Positions 1 to 8,345 of a DNA stretch of 35,349 bases are shown here, in pieces. A program made the translations under genes and the position numbers. Under the pieces are notes generated by a model. The model saw only the letters and a program-made list of their open reading frames with translations. It had not been told where the DNA came from and ran no database searches. The DNA is from Candidatus Doudnabacteria bacterium. Its GTDB lineage: Bacteria; Patescibacteriota; JABMPQ01; JAGQLO01. Positions within the stretch are counted from its first letter, which is position 1, and each line of letters starts with the position of its first letter. The stretch lies in contig JAGQLO010000012.1 in the NCBI GenBank assembly GCA_020429185.1, positions 1 to 35,349 on the forward strand, in the 5' to 3' direction.

Positions 1-481
1 CAGTATCAAGAAACAATGCGTTGTCGTTCAGAGTGAAATCTGAAGTCTCGTCGTTTGATGCAAATGCAGATGGATGAATAGAGATCACCCGAGTCTGTGC
101 ATCCCAACTCGGAGAGGACTGAGACACATACCGTGCATCTGCTTCGGTCTTTGTGTAGAGGTTGTCTGCAGTCACGTCTCCAGTCACAGCAAGATCCTGG
201 TCGAGTGTAACATCACCTGTCACGTTCAATCCGTCATCCACACGAACAGGCTTATCAGCTGTTCCATTGAGTCGAGTAATGACACCGTCGACACGAAGAT
301 CATCAGCGACCACAACAGGGCCGGATTCGTTCACGATGGAACCATTAAAGAAGGTTACTCCACCTTCGCCGGCAGTTCCGACACGAAGGGAAGCAAGGTT
401 GGTTGTCTGTGCCCAGGCAACTCCTCCAGCCAGAACGGCCACAGTAAGTGCAGGCAACAGCGTAAGCAAGCGCTTGCGCAT
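1..481 (-). CDS. Exported YTKTE-repeat protein, partial (C-terminus off the window)
   Basis: The reading frame opens at an ATG at 481 and runs off the left edge, leaving about 160 codons. It starts with a signal peptide (basic MRKR, a hydrophobic stretch, then an AWA cleavage-type site near residue 24). The next part is beta-rich and contains VTFFNGSIVNESGPVVVAD, followed by a YTKTEADARYV segment like the YTKTE repeats of phage tail fibres and surface proteins. It is a clear paralogue of the protein at 4826-5794, which shares signal peptide, FNGTIVN-type block, DDLRVDG block and YTKTE motif. I infer a secreted or surface-attached filamentous protein; the function is unknown. No Shine-Dalgarno is visible before the ATG. 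The gene follows fba on the same strand but is separated from it by a terminator. Confidence 0.8.
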   Translation of the reverse strand, partial: MRKRLLTLLPALTVAVLAGGVAWAQTTNLASLRVGTAGEGGVTFFNGSIVNESGPVVVADDLRVDGVITRLNGTADKPVRVDDGLNVTGDVTLDQDLAVTGDVTADNLYTKTEADARYVSQSSPSWDAQTRVISIHPSAFASNDETSDFTLNDNALFLDT

Positions 482-530
482 AAAGATTTCTGTTAGACCT
501 TGAAACTTCTTGAAGTCTAGCACCCACACA

Positions 531-565
531 AAAAGAGAGGGATTCAGCTGTGGAAACCCTCTCTT
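531..565 (-). terminator. Rho-independent terminator after the aldolase gene
   Basis: Read on the minus strand, a 9-bp perfect stem (AAGAGAGGG with CCCTCTCTT, arms 557-565 and 533-541) is followed directly by a T tract. It lies about 20 nt past the aldolase stop and separates it from the exported-protein gene at 1-481. Confidence 0.85.
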
Positions 566-585
566 GTTGTACGTAGATGTGTAGA

Positions 586-1509
586 CTATTTCACCTGCGT
601 CGCGTACACATCCATGACCTTCTGGAGGATCTTTGCTCCATCCTCCATAGGACGTTTGAAGGCATTGCGTCCCATAATAGAACCAAATCCGCCACCCTTC
701 GCGATTTCTTCGATCTCAGCAAGTACTTCTTTGTCTTCTTTCGCCTCTCCTCCAGAGAAAATCACGACACGCTTTCCATTGAAACAAGACTGCACCACGT
801 ACTCGATTCGCTTCTGAAGCGTATCGAACTTCAAGCCTGTTTCTTCAACAACCTTCCGTGCCTTCTCATCTTCGATGAGTTCACGCGGCGGCTTCACCTT
901 AATAATGTTCGCACCAAGCTGAGCTGCAATGTGAGCTCCATACGCAATCACATCAAGAGCCGTCTCCCCTTCTGCACTTATGTTTTCACCTCGAGGATAC
1001 GACCACACGATAGCCACCAGACCAGCATCTTTTGCCGCACGAATCAGCTCGCGCGCCTGATCATACATTTCCATGTTCATGCTAGAACCTGGATAGATTG
1101 TAAGGCCAATCGCCACACACCCAAGGCGAAGCGCGTCATCAATAGTTGCGGTCACCACCTGTGTTGGATTCTTCGAAGAATGCAACACCTCGTTGTTTGT
1201 GAGCTTGAGAATCAATGGAAGGTCTCCCGCGTAATCTGCAGCATGAGCCTCTAAAAATCCAAGCGGGGCTGCATAGCCATTCACACCAGCCTCAACCGCG
1301 AGATCAAAATGGTATTTCGGATCATGCGCTGGCGGATTAGGTTGAAAACTACGCAATGGTCCGTGCTCCCAACCCTGATCAACAGGAAGGATCACCATTT
1401 TCCCAGTTCCTCCTAAACGACCGTGATTCAACAAACGAGCCATGTTCGTTTTCGTTCCTGGATTTTCTGCGGAATACCACGAGAGAATTTCTTTGACAGC
1501 ATCAGTCAT
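586..1509 (-). CDS. fbaB: Class I fructose-bisphosphate aldolase (DhnA/FbaB type)
   Basis: A 307-residue cytoplasmic TIM-barrel protein of the DeoC/LacD/DhnA aldolase group, which cleaves fructose 1,6-bisphosphate to dihydroxyacetone phosphate and glyceraldehyde 3-phosphate through a Schiff base. Family-typical blocks are ILPVDQGWEHG (about 40-50), the WSYPRG block (about 169-174), ANIIKVKPP (about 200-208, with the likely Schiff-base lysine at 204) and the phosphate-binding SGG and GRNAF segments near the C-terminus. The length fits the short archaeal/CPR form better than the 350-residue E. coli FbaB. The ATG at 1509 has no Shine-Dalgarno. It is monocistronic, with its own terminator, and is divergent from the helicase gene. 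The substrate could be a related sugar phosphate, but central glycolysis is the most likely role. Confidence 0.9.
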   Translation of the reverse strand: MTDAVKEILSWYSAENPGTKTNMARLLNHGRLGGTGKMVILPVDQGWEHGPLRSFQPNPPAHDPKYHFDLAVEAGVNGYAAPLGFLEAHAADYAGDLPLILKLTNNEVLHSSKNPTQVVTATIDDALRLGCVAIGLTIYPGSSMNMEMYDQARELIRAAKDAGLVAIVWSYPRGENISAEGETALDVIAYGAHIAAQLGANIIKVKPPRELIEDEKARKVVEETGLKFDTLQKRIEYVVQSCFNGKRVVIFSGGEAKEDKEVLAEIEEIAKGGGFGSIMGRNAFKRPMEDGAKILQKVMDVYATQVK

Positions 1510-1604
1510 ATGACAACATGTGATTTTCTACATATCGAATATCCAGAGTGTACCGCAGAAGCACAGGGTCAAAAACAGCGCTGTGTGTAGTCATACACGA
1601 GAAG

Positions 1605-1633
1605 TTGACAAAATTACGCATTTCAATTACTAT
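1605..1633 (+). promoter_or_regulatory. Sigma-70 type promoter of the DEAD-box helicase gene
   Basis: TTGACA (1605-1610), 17-nt spacer, TACTAT (1628-1633). The start of transcription should be near 1640, giving a leader of about 110 nt before the ATG at 1752. Confidence 0.75.
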
Positions 1634-1639
1634 ATCGGG

Positions 1640-1751
1640 TACGTTCGTTATGCCGATTTTGCGCATAACAAGGCTTGAACCGCATGCAGTCCGTGACTGA
1701 GTGTGACGTGACGGATCGGGCCAACGTCATTTCATATCTCAGTTTTTTTGT
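1640..1751 (+). promoter_or_regulatory. Long structured 5' leader of the helicase mRNA
   Basis: The predicted leader contains a perfect 7-bp hairpin (GTTATGC 1647-1653 with GCATAAC 1663-1669, 9-nt loop) and ends with a T-rich run before the ATG, with no Shine-Dalgarno. Long leaders are known on cold-shock helicase genes of other bacteria; that this one is cold- or self-regulated is inference. Confidence 0.45.
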
Positions 1752-3038
1752 ATGCCAGAACATGACATGCATGATCCTACTGCTCACGCAGCAAACGAGG
1801 ATCCAACCACATTTGAGGAGATGGATATCTCCCCAAAACTAAAGGCAATCCTTGCCGAAAAAGGATTCACAACCCCTACGCCTATTCAGGCACAAGCCAT
1901 TCCCTCCGGCCTCTCAGGTACGGACATGATTGGTATTGCCCAAACGGGAACCGGAAAAACGCTCGCCTTTTCGATTCCAACGATTCAACGCATTGGAAAA
2001 GACGGCGGAAAAGGACTCATTCTTCTCCCAACGCGCGAACTCGCACTTCAGGTAGATGAAGAACTCCAAAAGATTGGAGGAAAGATTGGTCTGCGAACAG
2101 CTGTTCTAATTGGAGGCGCGAACATGGGTCGACAGAAGGACATGATTCGAAAGAATCCACACATCATTATCGCAACTCCCGGACGACTGATCGACCACCT
2201 CGAGCAGCGATCGATTAAGCTCGATTCAGTGAGCGTGCTCGTATTCGACGAGGCAGACCGCATGCTCGACATGGGGTTTGCCCCACAAATCAATCGCATC
2301 CTCGAAATGGTGCCGTCTCCAGAACAGCGTCAAACGCTTCTGTTTTCGGCCACCATGCCCGAAGAGATCACGCGTATCGCAGAAACGCACATGCGACTTC
2401 CTGTGCGTATTGAAATTGCGCGTGCAGGAACAACGTCAGAAAACGTAGAACAGGAACTATACGTCGTCGCAAAAACAGACAAGCAACAACTCCTTGAAGA
2501 ACTCCTGAGAGAGTACCAAGGAAGTGTGCTTGTGTTCTCGCGCACGAAACACGGCGCAAAACGAATCAACCGCAAACTGCGCGACGCCGGATTCACGTCT
2601 GATGAGATTCACGGAAACCGAACGCTCGGACAACGAAAGTCGGCGCTCAGCGGCTTCAAGTCTGGGAAGTATCGCGTTCTCGTTGCCACGGACATTGCGG
2701 CGCGCGGAATCGACGTGAAGGGTATCGAGCTCGTGATTAACTTCGACCTTCCAACCCAGGCAGAAGACTACGTACACCGCATTGGCCGTACCGGACGTGC
2801 TGGTCACGAAGGACGCGCCATCTCATTCGCGATGCCCGATGAAGGAAAAGAAGTGATGGCCATTCAACGTGTCACACAAGCAGAACTGCCAATCACAGAA
2901 CACCCAACACTCCCAAAGCATCACCTCCATCGAGGGGCTCGTGGCTCGAAGGGTCGAGGCGGTGGCCGCGGTGGTCGAGGCGGACGTAATCGAGGCGGCG
3001 GACGCGGTCGAAGCGGCGGCGGACGTCGGCGATGGTAG
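1752..3038 (+). CDS. DEAD-box ATP-dependent RNA helicase (RhlE/DeaD-like) with RG-rich tail
   Basis: The 428 residues carry the full superfamily 2 motif set: Q-motif region ([20 protein letters not shown]), Walker A AQTGTGKT (63-70), PTRELA (93-98), TPGR (142-145), DEAD (166-169), SAT (199-201) and [10 protein letters not shown] in the second RecA domain. The C-terminal 35 residues or so are an Arg/Gly-rich tail of RGGGRGG units, typical of RNA binding. The protein unwinds structured RNA in ribosome assembly or mRNA decay. It is compact, with no extra folded domain such as the DeaD RNA-binding module. It has a consensus promoter, a roughly 110-nt leader and its own terminator. A second RNA-binding protein with a Gly-rich tail and the same kind of promoter and leader lies at 30367-30675, so the two may respond together. 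Confidence 0.93.
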   Translation: MPEHDMHDPTAHAANEDPTTFEEMDISPKLKAILAEKGFTTPTPIQAQAIPSGLSGTDMIGIAQTGTGKTLAFSIPTIQRIGKDGGKGLILLPTRELALQVDEELQKIGGKIGLRTAVLIGGANMGRQKDMIRKNPHIIIATPGRLIDHLEQRSIKLDSVSVLVFDEADRMLDMGFAPQINRILEMVPSPEQRQTLLFSATMPEEITRIAETHMRLPVRIEIARAGTTSENVEQELYVVAKTDKQQLLEELLREYQGSVLVFSRTKHGAKRINRKLRDAGFTSDEIHGNRTLGQRKSALSGFKSGKYRVLVATDIAARGIDVKGIELVINFDLPTQAEDYVHRIGRTGRAGHEGRAISFAMPDEGKEVMAIQRVTQAELPITEHPTLPKHHLHRGARGSKGRGGGRGGRGGRNRGGGRGRSGGGRRRW

Positions 3039-3062
3039 AACGGAACACCAAAGAACGCTACA

Positions 3063-3095
3063 GTAGAGGGGCAACCCTCTACTTTTCATTCTTTT
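3063..3095 (+). terminator. Terminator after the helicase gene, abutting the next start codon
   Basis: An 8-bp perfect stem GTAGAGGG/CCCTCTAC closed by a GCAA tetraloop (3063-3082), followed by TTTTCATTCTTTT. The T tract ends only 2 nt before the ATG at 3098 of the next gene. Confidence 0.8.
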
Positions 3096-3097
3096 GT

Positions 3098-3526
3098 ATG
3101 TCCATCGGAAAAGGACTCAAAGCCGGGCTTTTCACCGGTATCATTGCAGCGATCATCGTAAACATCTGGATTTACGTCTATTACGCTGTCGCAGACGTCG
3201 ACTTCAGTGAAGTAATCAACGTGGTCAGCGCAACGCTCGTTACACTCATTGCAAACCTGCTCGGTGGTATTTTCTTTGCTCTTATTGCCAAGAAAAGCTT
3301 CAAGGCGGCGACATGGTCATTTGCCATCATCACCATCTTGGTAGCAGCTGGGATGACATGGAACACCTATGCCGCACCAGCTGTGGAAGGATTTGAAACG
3401 GTTTCTTCTGTTTCGCACTACATTGTGACTCTGGTGTCGATCATTTTGATGCCACTCTTGTTCAAAAAGCACATGAAGAAAACAGAACTGGCAACACCAG
3501 AAACTCCAGAACAACCAACTGCGTAA
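3098..3526 (+). CDS. Small four-helix membrane protein, unknown function
   Basis: I do not recognise a family. The 142 residues from the ATG at 3098 form four hydrophobic segments (about residues 8-30, 40-65, 73-92, 106-124) joined by short loops, with a charged C-terminus ending in a run of Glu, Thr and Pro. An in-frame upstream start at 3032 would add about 20 residues, but these are encoded by the preceding gene's 3' end and terminator hairpin, so I reject it. There is no Shine-Dalgarno; the ATG follows CTTTTGT. The position right behind a terminator is odd: the gene is expressed either by read-through from the helicase promoter or from a promoter inside the helicase 3' end. A terminator follows at 3543. 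Confidence 0.7.
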   Translation: MSIGKGLKAGLFTGIIAAIIVNIWIYVYYAVADVDFSEVINVVSATLVTLIANLLGGIFFALIAKKSFKAATWSFAIITILVAAGMTWNTYAAPAVEGFETVSSVSHYIVTLVSIILMPLLFKKHMKKTELATPETPEQPTA

Positions 3527-3542
3527 GAAAAGGATACAAAAA

Positions 3543-3567
3543 GGACCGCGAACGCGGTTCTTTTTGT
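3543..3567 (+). terminator. Terminator after the small membrane protein gene
   Basis: Stem GACCGC/GCGGTT with a GAAC loop (3544-3560), followed by TTTTTGTT. Confidence 0.75.
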
Positions 3568-3685
3568 TAAGCTGGGTGTTGTGTTGTATGTCTTTTCTCA
3601 AGACCTCAAAATAATAGCACAGAATTGACACAAACGCAATAGTATTTCCTCATGAATAAGAAAAAGGCAAAGAAAAAAGGGCCCG

Positions 3686-4681
3686 TCAGTCGCCTCTTCG
3701 AGTACGACGTTCGGACGCCATCTGCTGAACAAGTGCCATGGCCTCTTCCGCCCCAACTGGCAGACTAGGATGTCGAGCGTCCCCGAGCACCAAGTCCAGG
3801 ATTAGCTCCTGCATAGCCTCGATATCGGCCACGCGCGCAACTAGAGACGAATGAATACCTCGACCCGTCGCAAGATACACAAGCGGCTTCAACAAACCCA
3901 GATCTTCTTGCGGCTGGTGAACCCCACGGAGAAACCGTGAATCGTCTGCGTCGCCAGTTCGGTACACAAGCCGAATGACAGGCTCCCGCTCATCGGTAGG
4001 AAAGCGAAGATCGAGACGAGTGCCCGGACTCGCAGACCAGATCGACACAGAGCGCAAACCAGCCACCGGAACTCCGAAGAGCGGGTACCGCCCACGGTTC
4101 GCCAGCATGGACTGCAGGCCAGCTAAGCCACCACCCGCCCCAAGCAACTGACGAGGAACATGGAGCGATCCGGGAGTGCCATCACCGAACGTGAACCGCG
4201 AGTCGATCTCCACCAGACCGACTCCTGGATCGAAGTACACATATCCAGGACGAAGTGCCTCACCAAAACGCGCTTCTGCATCTGCCATGACGTTGAGCAT
4301 GCCCACAACCGCTCGCACGTCGAACGAAGTGGCAATCAGCAGACTACCGGACTTCGGAGGCGACACGCCGCGACGATCAAACGGTTCGTCTTGCTCACGC
4401 GGCATCCACGAAGGGTGTGGTGCAACGATCCGCTGCGACCGACTACCCGGCGGAGCCGAGGGCTCCGGAGTTCTCCCACGCGGCGGCTCCGTCGCAACGG
4501 GCGGCGCAGACGGCGGCGGTCGACTCATCTCATGAGCTGCTCGCTGTCGCTGCGAACGAACAGGCTCGGGAGCAACCCGAGGGAGCGCCGCTCCTAATTC
4601 ATGATCCCCCTCCTGGGAATCGTCTTCCATCACATCATCAGTCCGCCGCGAAAACGGCCAGAACCAGCGCCCCTTGGACAC
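3686..4681 (-). CDS. GC-rich hypothetical protein with Pro/Arg-rich N-terminal region
   Basis: No family recognised. I start it at a GTG at 4681 because GGGAGG sits 5 nt upstream; a TTG six codons further up would include the Shine-Dalgarno itself. The 331-residue product begins with a short basic aromatic patch (KGRWFWPFSRR), then about 85 low-complexity residues rich in Pro, Arg, Ser and Glu. From about residue 105 there is a folded alpha/beta domain with no obvious catalytic motif. No signal peptide or clear membrane helix is seen. Base composition is visibly more GC-rich than in neighbouring genes (many CGN, GGN and GCC/GCG codons), and the strong Shine-Dalgarno is unlike them. It is one of four such solitary genes here. 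A T tract follows the stop at 3686, but I see only a weak stem before it. Confidence 0.75.
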   Translation of the reverse strand: MSKGRWFWPFSRRTDDVMEDDSQEGDHELGAALPRVAPEPVRSQRQRAAHEMSRPPPSAPPVATEPPRGRTPEPSAPPGSRSQRIVAPHPSWMPREQDEPFDRRGVSPPKSGSLLIATSFDVRAVVGMLNVMADAEARFGEALRPGYVYFDPGVGLVEIDSRFTFGDGTPGSLHVPRQLLGAGGGLAGLQSMLANRGRYPLFGVPVAGLRSVSIWSASPGTRLDLRFPTDEREPVIRLVYRTGDADDSRFLRGVHQPQEDLGLLKPLVYLATGRGIHSSLVARVADIEAMQELILDLVLGDARHPSLPVGAEEAMALVQQMASERRTRRGD

Positions 4682-4686
4682 CTTTG

Positions 4687-4692
4687 CCTCCC
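4687..4692 (-). promoter_or_regulatory. Shine-Dalgarno deciding the GTG start at 4681
   Basis: GGGAGG on the minus strand, 5 nt before the GTG. Native neighbouring genes lack such a site, so it is informative both for the start choice and for the gene's origin. Confidence 0.7.
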
Positions 4693-4825
4693 GACCCAAA
4701 TACAGGTCTCAGTCAATAAAAGACACGTACTTCGCCAAAAAAAAGATCTTGGCATTCAAATAACAAAAAGCGAACACAACACCGGAACTTCCGTAGACTG
4801 GCAGATTTTCGAAGCGAGTTCAAGC

Positions 4826-5794
4826 CTAGTATGGCTCCGTGTACGAGTACGCCACACGTGCCCAAAAAAGCGTCTGACTTGCACCAGAGAAGGTTACATT
4901 CGCCAAATACACACGATCAGACAGATCTACCGTTGTGTAGTCAGCATCAAGAGTTGGAGCAGTAAGCTCAATAGATGATCCCGTACTTCCCAACCCTTCA
5001 GTTGAAATCGTTCCAATGGTTCCAGTGCCCTCGCTCACACTCGTACTTGTAAACGTCAACACAGTGTCTTCATCTACCGTCGCCGAAAGGTCACCAATGT
5101 AGGCAGAAAGACCAGTGATTGTCGCACCATGAGGAACATCCACGGGTGCCGAATACAAAATCGTTTCTCCAGATTGTCCTGCAAGAATTGTTCCAAGCAC
5201 ATTCGCATTAAAACTACTCAGATCTAGCACAGGCCCGATACTTTGCGCTGGAGTAAAGGAAGGCGCTGTCAAAATTGAGTACCCTGTTCGAGCCGTCCAA
5301 GAAGGGCTTGCCTTCGACACATAATTCGCCAAATCCGTATCATCTGCCTTTGCCGCCAGTGAGGTATCTAATGCAGCACGGGAATAATACGCTGCATCCG
5401 ATTCTGTTTTGGTGTAATAGGAAGACAGATCAACCGACTCCCCTGTTTCGATCGCAGCGATCAGCGCATCTACTTCTGTCTTGGTGTATAGATTGTTAGC
5501 TTGTACATCTCCCTCTACGGTGAAGTCATCCGCCACAATCACCGGCTTATTACTTTCACCGGGCAATCGAGACAAGCGACCATCAACCCGCAAGTCATCT
5601 CCAATCGTAACGGGACCGTTTGCATTCACAATGGTTCCATTCAGAAACGAAACGCCACCTTGCTCTGTAGTTCCGACGTGCAGCGAATCAAAGGTTGGCG
5701 CAGAAGCCGCCGCCACCCCCGCAAACAAAAATGTTGCCACAACAGGAGCAACCAGAGAACGCAATCGACGTCGGGTTTGTATTTGTTCATTCAT
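4826..5794 (-). CDS. Exported YTKTE-repeat (tail-fibre-like) protein
   Basis: From the ATG at 5794 the 322-residue product has a basic start (MNEQIQTRRRLR), a hydrophobic signal segment ending AAASA near residue 29, then beta-rich sequence. Two YTKTE segments (LYTKTEVDALIAA, YYTKTESDAAYYS) resemble the trimeric coiled repeats of phage tail fibres and bacterial surface fibrils. The C-terminal 150 residues are Thr/Ser-rich and beta-like. It is a paralogue of the truncated protein at 1-481, about 4 kb away. I infer a surface-exposed fibrous protein, perhaps in host contact; its partners are unknown. An ATG 21 nt upstream is in frame, but the chosen one fits the pyrimidine-rich CTTGT-ATG context seen at other starts here. 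No Shine-Dalgarno is present. Confidence 0.8.
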   Translation of the reverse strand: MNEQIQTRRRLRSLVAPVVATFLFAGVAAASAPTFDSLHVGTTEQGGVSFLNGTIVNANGPVTIGDDLRVDGRLSRLPGESNKPVIVADDFTVEGDVQANNLYTKTEVDALIAAIETGESVDLSSYYTKTESDAAYYSRAALDTSLAAKADDTDLANYVSKASPSWTARTGYSILTAPSFTPAQSIGPVLDLSSFNANVLGTILAGQSGETILYSAPVDVPHGATITGLSAYIGDLSATVDEDTVLTFTSTSVSEGTGTIGTISTEGLGSTGSSIELTAPTLDADYTTVDLSDRVYLANVTFSGASQTLFWARVAYSYTEPY

Positions 5795-5882
5795 ACAAGA
5801 CAGAAAACTCACCATTTGCGGATTCTATCAAACTATACACCAAGAAACGACTCCGTAAGAAAACATATACACAGTCACACGT

Positions 5883-5913
5883 AAGAAGAGGAGTGATTTA
5901 CACTCCTCTTCTT
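5883..5913 (-). terminator. Hairpin after the LamG-protein gene, probable terminator
   Basis: A perfect 13-bp dyad (AAGAAGAGGAGTG with CACTCCTCTTCTT, 5-nt loop) lies about 20 nt after the stop at 5935. The pyrimidine-rich arm serves as a weak T tract. Confidence 0.65.
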
Positions 5914-5934
5914 CATTATCGCCTCACATCACGG

Positions 5935-8250
5935 TTACAACTCAGAACTCAGCGCCACTTCGTCAGTACTGAGGACACGATTGTACACGCGCACATCATC
6001 CACCCGGCCCTGGAAGTGATCAAGACTTGTTCCAGAGCGATCTCCCGAAGCGAACTTCGTATCGTTGTTAGTCGCTCCAACTCCAATGTCGCCCGTATGG
6101 CTCCATAACGCCGATCCAGCACCCTCCGCAACAAACTGACCGTTCAGATACGCCTTCAACGCACCTTCACGAAGCTCAGACGTTCCATCGAGCGTTAGAA
6201 CAACTTGCTGCCAGACGCCGGCCTCCACAGCCCCAGCGTCGAGATACGTTCCTTCCCATCCACTCTCAGCCACCGGTTCGTTCCATCCCGCCACATACAC
6301 ATGTCCATGTTCGATGTAGATATTCAGTCCACGAACCGTTCCCCCCTCTTCAAACAAGACCTGCCGAGCATCAACACGGTCAGGGTTAAACCACAGACTC
6401 ACCGAACGTTGATCGTGCTTCCCCTTATTGATCAACGCACTATCTGTAAACGACAGATAGTCATCAACTCCATCAAACTGAACAGCACCACCAAACACTC
6501 CTGCTTCCACAAGACGTGCACCGTTACGTGACGTCGCGTCTGTTGCATGCCCAGACAGATCGATCATGTCTTCATTGAAGCCAAGTTGCATCACCAACTC
6601 CGTTCGTGACAGTGGGTCGTTCACCACTTCTGGAGGTAACACAAGCTCTTCTGTAAATCGATACAGGGAATAGACCTCTACATCTGTGAGTGAACGATTG
6701 TAGATGCGAACATCATCAAGCCTACCTTGAAGTGCAGCCGTACCTGTTGCTAGGTTTTGACCATCATGGAACAAGATACCGTCATTGACGGCTCCAAGGC
6801 CGATGTCGCCACTATGAGCCCACAACTGAGAGCCTGCGCCAGACGCAAACTCGTCACCGTCTAGGTATGCACGAAGGACATCTTCTTGTAGCGTCGCATC
6901 ACCGTCGAGCGTAAGCACAACATGATGCCACGTATTTGATTGAAGACGATCTGTCGAGAGATACGTTCCTTGCCAGCCACTTTCGTTCGCGGGCGTATTC
7001 CACCCCGAAACGTACAACCGACCCGCGTCGAGATACATCGCCAATCCGCGCACCTGCGCTCCCTCTTCAAACAGCACCTGACGCGACTGCACGTCTTGGG
7101 CGTTAAACCACAGACTCACCGAACGCTGACCATGCGTTCCAAGATTAACGTCTGTACTGTCTTTAACGTGCACGTAGTCACCCTCTCCATCCAACAACAG
7201 CGCACCATTCACCTGACCATCTGCCGTAAGCGAAGCATCACCACGAAGGACACCATGATGCCCCCGCCCAGAAACATCCGCTGCGTTCGTATCAAACTTC
7301 ATATGGGTCACAAGCTGGTCGTTCGATACTTCCACAACCTCACGCTCTGGTTCCGGATACACAACAGGATAGTCGACGACTCGCGAAATAGATTTCTGAG
7401 AGTCAGAAGCAAAATAGACATCAACGCGCTCATTCGGTGGATCAGTCAAAACTACCACTCCTTCTTGATCAGCTGTAGGTACGTCCTCATAGTCGTTCAC
7501 CACTTCGCCCGCAGGAGTCAGCTCCACAAGCCGATTTGGCCCGTCATACAACACATAGATCAATCCCGTAGCCGGATTAAACGAAAGGTCTGAGACATCG
7601 TTTGTTGGCGTTCCAGCTGGAACAGGAATACCCCACCAATTCACAATCTGACCGCTCTGCGACAGATCGATATCAAACGCATAGATTAAATAATCATCTC
7701 TCACATCCCCACCGGGCACAGGCGTTCGCTGCACTGCAGCATAAAACAATCCGCCAGAAGCACTCGGCTCCATAACCTCCGGCACAAAAGCATTCGGCAC
7801 AAACGTGAGTCCCTCTAATCCCTGATTGTTTGCACCGGTCAATACAGATGTCAGATCCCACTGTTTCTCTGCAAATGTCTGGGTGTCCCAGTTGTATTCC
7901 AAAATACTGTCTGGATGTTCAAGCCCGATATAGACCGTAGACGCTTCAGGATCAACTTGCGTGATCGCTTCAAAATCGCGACCCACACCTGCTTTAGAAA
8001 GGATGCGCGTCTCTTGCTCCGTTCCATCGAGCTGCATGCGCGTTATCTTGCCATCGTCTGACACGGTAAAAAGATGACGTGTCACGTCGTTCCACAACAA
8101 ACCACTCGGCTCGTAGTTATCTGCGTGTTCGATACGAATCGTTTGTGCAGCGACAGAACTGGCTGGCCAGGCAGTAGAAGCCTGCGCAAATCTTGGGAGC
8201 ACAAAAACACTTGCCGCAAGCGCAAGAGAAAGAAATGTTGGTTTGTTCAT
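5935..8250 (-). CDS. Large exported protein: SdiA-regulated/phytase-like propeller plus two LamG domains
   Basis: The 771-residue product from the ATG at 8250 has a signal peptide ending near AQAST. Residues about 30-300 look like the SdiA-regulated/esterase-like phytase beta-propeller family (EPSGLLW, SDDGKITR, DFEAIT, QGLEGLTF). Two tandem concanavalin-like LamG_3 domains follow (about 310-530 and 550-770); each opens with LxFxxxxxDxSG and contains RSVSLWFN, RQVLFEEG, SGWxGTYL and GRLDDVRIYNR or a close variant. The strong likeness of the two halves points to internal duplication. Likely a secreted or surface protein binding polysaccharide or another cell. TACTAT preceded by TGC lies 7 nt before the ATG, so the mRNA is probably leaderless. 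Which ligand it binds cannot be told. Confidence 0.8.
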   Translation of the reverse strand: MNKPTFLSLALAASVFVLPRFAQASTAWPASSVAAQTIRIEHADNYEPSGLLWNDVTRHLFTVSDDGKITRMQLDGTEQETRILSKAGVGRDFEAITQVDPEASTVYIGLEHPDSILEYNWDTQTFAEKQWDLTSVLTGANNQGLEGLTFVPNAFVPEVMEPSASGGLFYAAVQRTPVPGGDVRDDYLIYAFDIDLSQSGQIVNWWGIPVPAGTPTNDVSDLSFNPATGLIYVLYDGPNRLVELTPAGEVVNDYEDVPTADQEGVVVLTDPPNERVDVYFASDSQKSISRVVDYPVVYPEPEREVVEVSNDQLVTHMKFDTNAADVSGRGHHGVLRGDASLTADGQVNGALLLDGEGDYVHVKDSTDVNLGTHGQRSVSLWFNAQDVQSRQVLFEEGAQVRGLAMYLDAGRLYVSGWNTPANESGWQGTYLSTDRLQSNTWHHVVLTLDGDATLQEDVLRAYLDGDEFASGAGSQLWAHSGDIGLGAVNDGILFHDGQNLATGTAALQGRLDDVRIYNRSLTDVEVYSLYRFTEELVLPPEVVNDPLSRTELVMQLGFNEDMIDLSGHATDATSRNGARLVEAGVFGGAVQFDGVDDYLSFTDSALINKGKHDQRSVSLWFNPDRVDARQVLFEEGGTVRGLNIYIEHGHVYVAGWNEPVAESGWEGTYLDAGAVEAGVWQQVVLTLDGTSELREGALKAYLNGQFVAEGAGSALWSHTGDIGVGATNNDTKFASGDRSGTSLDHFQGRVDDVRVYNRVLSTDEVALSSEL

Positions 8251-8257
8251 ATGCAAA

Positions 8258-8266
8258 ATAGTAGCA
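8258..8266 (-). promoter_or_regulatory. Extended -10 (TGC TACTAT) placing transcription start at the ATG
   Basis: On the minus strand TGC-TACTAT ends 7 nt before the ATG at 8250. With normal spacing the first transcribed base is the A of the start codon. No convincing -35 was found. Confidence 0.5.
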
Positions 8267-8302
8267 TATGAACAACCGCGCAGTCTGAAGTCACATATAA
8301 AC

Positions 8303-8326
8303 AGATCTCCTCACGCGAGGAGATCT
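8303..8326. terminator. Perfect 10-bp dyad after the cupin gene
   Basis: AGATCTCCTC - ACGC - GAGGAGATCT. It lies about 20 nt past the cupin stop at 8346 and also upstream of the promoter at 8258. The T tract on the minus side (TGTTTA) is poor, so this may be a weak terminator or an operator. Confidence 0.45.
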
Positions 8327-8345
8327 ATTGTTTACACGCCCACCA

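Noticed and set aside
577-1254. Long plus-strand open frame opposite the aldolase gene
   Set aside because: It is antisense to a clearly functional gene and its product is Cys/His/Arg-rich without any domain.
3676-3686. Terminator after the GC-rich gene at 3686
   Set aside because: A T tract follows the stop, but only GGC/GCC-type pairing precedes it, too weak to call.
3652-3768. Small plus-strand ORF (38 codons, Lys-rich start) with TAGTAT 6 nt before its ATG and a TTGACA nearby
   Set aside because: Most of it is antisense to the GC-rich gene at 3686-4681, the TTGACA is only 9 nt from the hexamer, and the product shows no recognisable features. It could reflect an antisense transcript but I cannot support a gene.
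3686-4681. GC-rich genes as a prophage or plasmid remnant
   Set aside because: The four genes are scattered singly over 26 kb between native operons and no integrase, portal, capsid or replication gene is present.
4970-5794. YTKTE protein as evidence of a prophage tail fibre
   Set aside because: It carries a signal peptide and has no phage structural neighbours, so a cellular surface protein is more likely.
6940-7593. Plus-strand open frame opposite the LamG protein gene
   Set aside because: Shadow of the coding strand; no start signal and no recognisable motif.
8303-8326. Palindrome read as an operator for the LamG gene
   Set aside because: It lies about 40-60 nt upstream of the -10, just past the cupin stop; a weak terminator explains it as well, so I list it without asserting regulation.
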